Shown piece by piece: positions 57,140-64,000 of a stretch of DNA of 64,000 bases (its first letter is position 1; each line of letters opens with the position of its first letter). The notes beneath the pieces are model-generated. The model searched no databases, was not told the origin of the DNA, and was given only the letters and a program-made list of their open reading frames with translations. Source of the DNA: Polytrichum commune (taxonomy: Eukaryota; Streptophyta; Polytrichopsida; Polytrichales; Polytrichaceae); assembly GCA_950295325.1 (NCBI GenBank), contig OX485804.1, positions 21,020,001 through 21,084,000 on the forward strand, given 5' to 3'. The translations under genes were made by a program, and so were the position numbers.

Positions 57140-59761
57140 ACCCAAAGAGACATGTTCCCTTGGTACGAAGCTAATACATGTGCACACAACTCTGGACTAC
57201 TAACACAATACTATATTGAAAAACAACATAAACACTACTTAAACTTAATAAACGCTCACTTTGCCACAGAACAACAACGAGATACGAGATATGTCACCCC
57301 CGCAACAAATATCCCAATGGCACATATCTATACCCATGAGTGTAACCCCGAAAATGACATAGAAACCTCCACAAATACTATCCAAACGCAGTTTGATGTT
57401 GCCAACATATATGAGGACAAGGGGCGGCACCTCATTACCATTCCCAAAACCAGACTACATTGGCTCTGGAAACAATACCAACTCGCACAAAATACCCCAC
57501 ATGGGTTAGAACCACCTACACAACCATTCGAAACTGAAATAGTATGGCTATACCAAAGGTACAAGTACCGGATCCCAAAAAATGACCCACTAAAACTAGC
57601 CCAGTACACATTACCAACTCCAATGTTAAATTTTCTCATCACATCATTCAACATTAGCCACTCATACTTCTCATCCCCAGTCACATGCCTTACACAACTT
57701 AATAGATTTTACTCTCCATTCGCAAGAGATAAAATATTTGGATCATTAGGAAAAGCCTTCGACCACAAATGGAATGGAATAGGATTTGCCCACCCCAACA
57801 ACGCTACATACCTACTACAGGCTACACATTGGGCCCGTCTTGCTGCCAAAGATGACCCAAGCAACATCACAATAATCATCTCACCTGACATAAATTGGTA
57901 CCAAAACTTCAACCCATACTCGGGCCCATTCCCAGATACACATATTATCGCTCACTTTGCGGCAGATACAATCACATACGAAGAACCTACTATACCACCT
58001 GAATTTAATATACCTAGGAAAGAACTCTCCACACTACAAATACTCTGCATACACCACCAAAATAACCACATAGGCACCTATGAACAGCTAAATCAACTCA
58101 CCCATATTGCAAATAACCTCTCAATAACACAACTATACACACAGATTGCCATGCACACCCCCTCGAATACTCCTGTCAACCCTAACAAAAAGTGGTCCAA
58201 ATTAACTTACCCCGATACCCCCATACTCAATGTATCACCTATACCTCAACTACCGGACTACCAAACTAACTTACCATTGAAATACCATCCACAATTTAGT
58301 TATTACACGGATGGCTCATTCAAAGAACCCAAACTAATCTCTACCGGAGTATGGAGGAAAGAAATGGCATGATATGGTATCTATAGCCCTAAAGGACTAA
58401 GTATAGCCGAAAGGCTATATGGACACCAAAATATCCTCAAAGCAGAAATGATGGCTATACATAAAACATTGCGAATTATCAACGATCAATATCCAAATGA
58501 GCCCGCATGTATATTCACCGATAGCCTCAATGTCCTATACCTACTAAACACACAAATCAAACACCCCACACTACACAATAGCCACCCAGACCAAGTCACA
58601 CGTGCCTCCATGGTAAAATTACTCCAAAAACGCTCTCAACCAACTACATTATACAAAGTTAGAGCACATGTCAACATAGACGGCAACGAAAAAGCAGATA
58701 AATTAGCAAAAGAAGCACTGGACCTTACCCATAGAAATGCCATACACCCACATGAACACGCACATGCCACACCTTACTACTATCAAAAAGACAAATGGCC
58801 CTCCATGATAGACACGCCAGACAAGGGCCGAGTCAGATTCCTAGAAAAACAAGTCAAAAAATATGACAGAACAAACAACTTAGAAAACATGGCCGCACAA
58901 GCCCCTAATATTTGGAAATGGATAGGCAATGAACACATTGACAAGGAACTTTCTAACGAATTCTGGAATAACCCTACTATTACGGACAAACAGAAGTCAT
59001 GTCTTATCAAATTTCGTATAAGAACTTACATGGGCCAAGCCAGAAAACAACTCTTCTTTGGTAGACAAAGATTCCCCACCATCACCTATCCCATTTGTAA
59101 CTCATACGAACCTGACACGTGGCTACATGTACTACTCACATGTAGGCAACAATATATTCACTCTCTACACGTAAAAAGACATAACAAAGCAGTATGGGAA
59201 ATAAGGAAATTACTAATCTCATCTGAAAAATCCCGATGCTACACCCTTATGAACGCTGGCACCTTTAATGACAACCCCCAAGAAAACACCGTCCCTAACT
59301 GGTTATTACCCTGCACATGTGGAACCCAAAGATGCCACTGCAACTCCCGTTTTAAACTTGACATTCTGTGTGTTAAAGGACTACCATATCAAAATACACC
59401 CCCCACAAATGTAGACCAAACAATTACCATACAATTCATTGAATTCACATACTGTAATGATAGATTTTCACCAGCAACTCTAGAAGCCAAAACTAACAAA
59501 TACCAACCACTGATAGAAAGCATTGCTGCCCTAGGTTGGAAAACCAACCCGCTTATTGTTATTACAGCAGGCGCCAGAGCCGCAACACACATCCCATCAA
59601 TGAAACTATTGGAAGACAAATTTAAAATACCTATGTCATCCATCCGAAATACCTTCAAAAACATTAATACCATTGCGATACAATACGCCATGTCCATCTT
59701 GCTCCACAAAAGAAGACTTGAAAACCACCAACCTCTACCTCAAATACAAGACCCCCCCTAA
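57140..59761 (+). pseudogene. LINE ORF2, C-terminal part: RNase H, zinc knuckle, restriction-like endonuclease
   Basis: Coding resumes at ACC CAA AGA GAC ATG in the frame left at 50436. RNase H has YYTDGSF (about 58301), LKAEMMA (about 58437), FTDSLNVLYLL (about 58514) and HVNIDGNEKADKLAKEA (about 58668), so the D-E-D-D set is readable. TGA at 58370 replaces an expected Gly. A motif like the C-x2-C...H...C finger before R2-type endonucleases follows (PICNSYEPDTWLHVLLTC, about 59089), but its first Cys is Tyr; RHN shortly after is also typical. The end reads KLDILCVKG (about 59354), FIEFTYCNDRF (about 59434) and EAKTNKYQPLIES (about 59483), then PLIVITAGARAATH. This spacing fits the RLE PD...E/D...ExK core. 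The ORF stops at 59761. Confidence 0.8.
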
Positions 59762-60050
59762 ACTCCTCCCTTTGTGTCATTAACCAATATTGGTTACTGG
59801 CTCTTATTTGTTACTGGTTACTTGTGACTATAGTGTCTACTCTCGAAAGGGGGAAGTATTTCCTCACTTGTACTCCTATGTCCCGTGGACATAGGTTTAG
59901 GGGTGGAACGAACAGACACTTCATTCACGTCGGTCCCCCTTGGGGATCAAAGTTTCTTCTCTATCCTTTAATTCAAATGAGTTTGGTAGGGAGTTTCTTA
60001 CAGAACCTTCTATGTTTGGCAAGCTTGAGGTGCATGCGTCCGGCGCAAAG
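59762..60050. other. LINE 3' untranslated region and junction
   Basis: The first about 60-90 bp are still near the LINE end (TTACTGG repeats, no long A tail). After about 59850 the composition becomes balanced and leads into satellite DNA. The exact 3' end is not visible. Confidence 0.4.
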
Positions 60051-61880
60051 AAAGGACCCTCTCGGATCCGCGAGGGTCATGGGGAAGGCCCATGTAGACT
60101 AGATTCTAAGGTCAATCTTGCAAGTGTTGGTTATGTAGATGAAGATGGAGGGGTCATTTGTCAAAATCGGAGAATGTATGAGAAAGTTATGATGGTCTGA
60201 AGTTTCTAGGGGCTTCTTGGTAGGGACCCTCTCGGATCCGAGAGGGTGGTGGAGGGGTGGGATCCCCACATCATATTTTGCTTTGGGATCTAGGTTTGAA
60301 GGATGTGTGAGGTATTTCTTTGGGTATATGAAATGTGAGAGTATATGTTTGTGTACATGATATGTCACATAGACACCCTCTCGGATCCGAGAGGGTGGTG
60401 GAGGTGTAGGATCCCCACATCATATTTTGCTTTGGGACCTAGCTTTGAAGGAGGTGTGAGGTATTTCTTTGGATATATGATATGTGAGAGTATGTGTTTG
60501 TGTACATGATATGTCACATAGACACCTTCTCGGATCCGAGAGGGTGGTGAAGGTGTAGGATCCCCACATCAGATTTTGCTTTGGGACCTAGCTTTCAATA
60601 GGCATAACTTCCTCAATACTTGCCTGAATGTGGCAAATGAGTAGTCCATTGGCATCTACAAGAAACGTAGATGAAGATGAAGGGGTCATTTGTCAAAATC
60701 AAAGAATGTATGAGAACGTTATGATCCCTAGAAACTTCAGACCATCATAACGTTCAGACCATCATAATAACTGAAGTTATGATGATCCCACCCCTCCACC
60801 ACCCCTCCTCCACGTTATGATGATCTCCGAGAGGGTGGTGGAGGGGTGGGATCCCCACATTATATTGGGAACCTCCATGTGCTTGCTAATGTGGACTTTG
60901 AAGGACTAGTCTTGAATGTCTGGAATGACATTTAGAATCTGGTATCAGGATTATCCATAGTTGGGCACCCTCTCGGTTCCGAGAGGGTGTCCAAATGTGA
61001 ACTTTGGAGGACTAGTCTTGAATTTCTTGATTGAGTTTTAGAATATGGTTTCGGGTTAACACATAGTTGTGCACCCTCTCGGGTGTCCAAATGTGAACTT
61101 TGGAGGACTAGTCTTGAATTTCTTGATTGAGTTTTAGAATATGGTTTCGGGTTTACACATAGTTGTGCACCCTCTCGGTTCCGAGAGGGTGTCCAAATGT
61201 GGACTTTGAAAGACTAGTCTTGAATTTCTGGATTGAAATTTAGAATATGGTATCAGGGTTATACATAGTTGGGCACCCTCTCGGTTCCGAGAGGGTGTCA
61301 AAATATGGACTTTGAAGGACTAGTATAAGAATTCTGGAATGAGAATTAGAATATGGTATCATGTTTAGACATATTCCGCACCCTCTCGGTTCCGAGAGGG
61401 TGACAGAAAGTGGAGTGTGTAGGAATATAGGAATATGGTGGGGAAATCACGAACCCCAAGGGGCTGGTCTATGAGTTTTGAAGTCAAGCCTTGAGTCAAG
61501 TTTCTGGCCTATAAGAGGTAATATGTGGAAATCAGGGACCTCAAGGGGCATGATATTTGATTATGAAGTCAAGCCTTGAGTCAAGTTTCTGGCCTATTAG
61601 AACTAATATGTGGAAATCAGGAACCTCCATGTGCATGCTAATGTGGACTTTGAAGGACTAGTCTTGAATTTCTGGAAAGACATTAATAATATGGTATCAG
61701 GTTTATACATAGTTGGGCACCCACTATGGAGGACTAGTCTTGAATTTTTGGATTGAGTTCTATTATATGGATTCTGGTTTATACATAGTTGGGCACCCTC
61801 TCGGTTCCGAGAGGGTGACAGAATGTGGACTTTCAAGTACTAGTCCTAGATTCAGTTCCATGGGACATTGGCACCCTCTC
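60051..61880. repeat. Satellite array with CCCTCTCGG(A/T)TCCGAGAGGG hairpins, right block
   Basis: The first part (60.05-60.6 kb) has the perfectly palindromic version ACCCTCTCGGATCCGAGAGGGT in units of about 150 bp (cores near 60056, 60226, 60373 and 60524). The second part (60.96-61.82 kb) has the GGTTCC version in units of about 105-110 bp with GTGGACTTTGAAGGACTAGTCTTGAATTT and ATGGTATCAGG.TTATACATAGTTGGGC. Near 60735-60850 a scrambled inverted duplication of the unit is seen. At least ten cores occur in the block. Confidence 0.88.
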
Positions 61881-61935
61881 GTTTTTGGAGTTAATGTGGG
61901 ATAATCACAACTTCCAATTAGCTGTTGATTAATAT

Positions 61936-63674
61936 ATGTACTCCAAGTTAGGATCTAGTCACATTTTCATGGTATGTATATTGTGCATGCAAGCATCGCA
62001 GGCTTTGGCTCTTACTGTATCACGGGTGCATTTAATGGAGGATGTCAATGTTCATTTTTCGCCTCCTGAGGCTCTCGTTGCGGCTCTTGATGACGTCTCA
62101 CAGGGAGAGGTGTTTGATTCGTTGAACTTTTGCAGGTTTTCTTTTGTGTGTCAATGTTTTATTTGGCTTCTTGTATGTTTGGTTTTTGTGTTGTCTTCTT
62201 ATGTTGTGCTTCTCTTTCCTTTTAGATTGATGCTCCGGTTGTATCCGACTGCCTAAAACCTCTAGATGAGTCGAACCCGGATGAGACAGAGCTTTTGGTA
62301 CGGAGATCGCAGAAACAAGATTCCAACACCATGATTCAGCGGGTTCGATTCAAACCTCTTGGGAAATCTCGTTTCCCTATTCCATTGTGTCGCTTGCGTT
62401 GTCTTCCTCTTGTTCGTCCTATCAACGGCGTTGATGTTGCTCGTTTGGAGAATGAGTTCGTGATGGGTTATTGTGATGGTGACCGAGCTATGTACGTCTC
62501 TCCATACAACAACCTCGATGAGGGCCTTGATGTATCCGATGACATCAAGGCCTCTTGGAGTCCATTATGGTAGGAGGCCAATGCAGAGTTTGATGGCATT
62601 CTCCAAGGAGACTCCGACCTTGCTGGCTTTGTTGGCAAAATGTTCTACGTGTGGGAGGGGAACCATTGGTTGACAGCTTGGTGGAGGCACATCAACAATC
62701 ATCACCCGTTGGACAAAGATTGGCATATCTCTGCTGATTGTATTCTGGTGGATCCAAGAAATTGCACAGCCATCTTCCTTAATGCTATGAATGACATCAA
62801 CTAGTGAGTTCGATATTTGATGTTCTTGAGCTTATCTTTTTTTTTTTTCGCATTTTATCCTTTAACATTTTATTTGTTTAGGTCCACGGAACATGACCAT
62901 GTTAAGGACAACCTACCCGCCAAGTTACTTCGTATTCGGACGTTTGGGAAGATGAGGCTAGAGGAGTTTAAAGACCTCCTTTCCGTTGCGGACTACAAGA
63001 TGTGTGAGTCCAAGATGGAGAAGAATCCTACTTGGTATCCCTTAACATTAGACGTCTTAGTCAAATTTTTATACAAGGTAAATGTTGGGTGATTTTTCCT
63101 TGACTTTGCTTCTCCCATGTTTATGTGCGTTCCTTATGCTTTTCTTTTTGTTTCAGAGGGAGATATCAAACGCGGCTGATACGGCCGCAAGGTTATACCG
63201 TGAGGCCACTCCCGAGGCTCAGAGATCTTCGACTGAAATTTGGGAGGCTATGACAAAAGCCCAGGATAGGTTGATCAAAAACATTCGTTCTCGGAACTTT
63301 GAGAAGTTCATTTCCGTTGCCCATAAGGACAACGGTGATGATTTCTTCAACGAGGTGCCTCTCCTATCTTTGTTTTTTCATTTAGTCTTTCATTCTCCTA
63401 TTAATCTTGTCGTGCTTCATATCTCTTTCTTCCTTTTCACTCTTGTATGTGTCAGATTGACCGTCATTTCTCCACCTTCCTCGTCACTGATATGACAATC
63501 GAAAAACTTCAAAAGGTGGCCACTGCACATGTCGATGCCCACTTCAAGGCCAAGTGGCTTCATTGGTGGAACTCCCCTGCCGATGTCAAAGATAAGAATA
63601 GATTTCCATCGTCTCTCCCTCTTAGGGAGAAAGTCCTTGAAAACTGGCTCAACAAAGCTGCATTCTGGGCTCAG
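61936..63674 (+). pseudogene. Unknown multi-exon family (W-[E/D]-G-N-H family), better-preserved partial copy
   Basis: Consecutive exons can be read. The first, about 61990-62137 (VSRVHLMEDVNVHFSPPEAL), is least certain. The next runs 62226-62815 (IDAPVVSDCLKPLDESNPDE, VRFKPLGKSRFPIPLCRLRC, MYVSPYNNLDEGLDVSDDI, KMFYVWEGNHWLTAWWRHI, ADCILVDPRNCTAIFLNAMN) and holds an in-frame TAG at about 62572. Then about 62881-63077 (EHDHVKDNLPAKLLRIRTFG, ESKMEKNPTWYPLTLDVLVK), 63157-63353 (REISNAADTAARLYREATPE) and 63455-63674 (IDRHFSTFLVTDMTIEKLQK, LNKAAFWAQ, donor GTGCAT). Introns are short (about 80-100 bp), with TTTAG or TTTCAG acceptors. The 3' exon present in the MULE copy is missing, because satellite starts at about 63780. 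I do not recognise the family. Stops at 62572 and at the 62815 junction (TA|G) suggest a dead copy, although Trp fits both. Confidence 0.55.
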
Positions 63675-63779
63675 GTGCATCTACAAAAAAATTTCCTCTC
63701 TTTGATCCTTTCTCTTTTCGAGGTTTCCGAAATGATGTTTGTTCTTCGTTTTTTATTTCAAATTTTAGATTTCTGTAAG

Positions 63780-64000
63780 GAATTTTAGAATATGGTTTCA
63801 GGTTTACACATAGTTGGGCACCCTCTCGGTTCCAAGAGCTTGTCAAAATGTGGACTTTGAAAGACTAGTATTGAATTTGTGGATTGAAATTTAGAATATG
63901 GTATAAGGATTATCCATAATTGGGCACCCTCTCTGTTCCGAGAGAGTGTCAAAATGTGGACTTTGTAGGACTAGTCTAAGAATTCTGGAATGAGATTAGT
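63780..64000. repeat. Satellite hairpin units at the right edge
   Basis: Two further units (TTTAGAATATGGTTTCAGGTTTACACATAGTTGGGCACCCTCTCGGTTCC and a variant near 63925) resume exactly as in 61.0-61.8 kb and run off the window. Their cores carry substitutions (CCAAGAGCT, CTGTTCCGAGAGAG). Confidence 0.85.

Larger units (their letters stand above)
42177..59850 (+). mobile_element. Dualen-like non-LTR retrotransposon (LINE), interrupted by a MULE
   Basis: The element has ORF1 (42214-44300), a repeat-rich spacer (44301-45923) and ORF2, split as 45924-50436 and 57140-59761. ORF2 has a 2A-like motif, APE endonuclease, reverse transcriptase, RNase H, a zinc-knuckle remnant and a restriction-like endonuclease. 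APE and RLE together in one LINE define the Dualen clade, described from Chlamydomonas; this assignment rests on motif order read by eye. Without the MULE it is about 10.9 kb. From the end of ORF1 onward the sense strand is strikingly rich in A and C and poor in G. This copy has frameshifts and stops and is not active. Exact termini and target duplication were not identified. Confidence 0.75.

Noticed and set aside
42177-59850. LTR retrotransposon or integrated plant pararetrovirus
   Set aside because: No LTRs, primer-binding site, protease or integrase; the domains are APE, LINE-type RT, RNase H and RLE.
39640-64000. CRISPR-like array from regularly spaced palindromes
   Set aside because: Spacers are themselves repeated, there are no cas genes and the genome is eukaryotic; it is a satellite.

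Overview
The window reads as nuclear DNA of a land plant or close streptophyte relative. It holds a complete 18-exon cycloartenol synthase gene with consensus GT-AG introns, a plant-type PRPP synthase 3/4 homologue, an SMP-30/regucalcin-type gene, MuDR-like transposons and many short inverted-repeat elements. Long repeat-filled introns, modest GC and a LINE organisation otherwise known from green algae suggest a non-seed plant (bryophyte, lycophyte or fern); this placement is inference.

Layout. 1-5.9 kb: two-exon SMP-30/gluconolactonase-like gene (-) in locally expanded degenerate tandem repeats. 5.9-6.9 kb: intronless, GC-rich PRPP synthase gene (+). 6.9-17.5 kb: gene-poor DNA with several terminal-inverted-repeat elements. 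17.5-29.0 kb: cycloartenol synthase (-); all 18 exons join in frame into a 756-residue protein with the catalytic Asp and the cycloartenol-specific His/Ile. 29.8-33.7 kb: decayed L1-type LINE. 34.3-38.8 kb: MuDR-like element with two convergent genes, a large SWIM-type transposase (-) carrying one nonsense codon and a small intact partner ORF (+).

39.6-64 kb is a nest of mobile and satellite DNA. Satellite repeats carrying the hairpin CCCTCTCGG(A/T)TCCGAGAGGG flank an approximately 10.9-kb LINE (about 42.2-59.8 kb). Its second ORF contains, in order, a 2A-like motif, an APE endonuclease, a reverse transcriptase, RNase H, a zinc-knuckle remnant and a restriction-like PD-(D/E)XK endonuclease. 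That two-endonuclease plan is the hallmark of Dualen-type LINEs. A 6.7-kb MULE (50437-57139) is inserted in it; removing the insert plus one 10-bp target duplication restores the reading frame.

The MULE carries, opposite its truncated transposase, a broken copy of an unrecognised multi-exon gene family with a W-(E/D)-G-N-H motif. A second, better copy of that family lies at 61.9-63.7 kb between satellite repeats. The dual-endonuclease LINE and this gene family are the most interesting content. None of the mobile ORFs above 42 kb is fully open; many of the breaks are Trp-to-stop changes.
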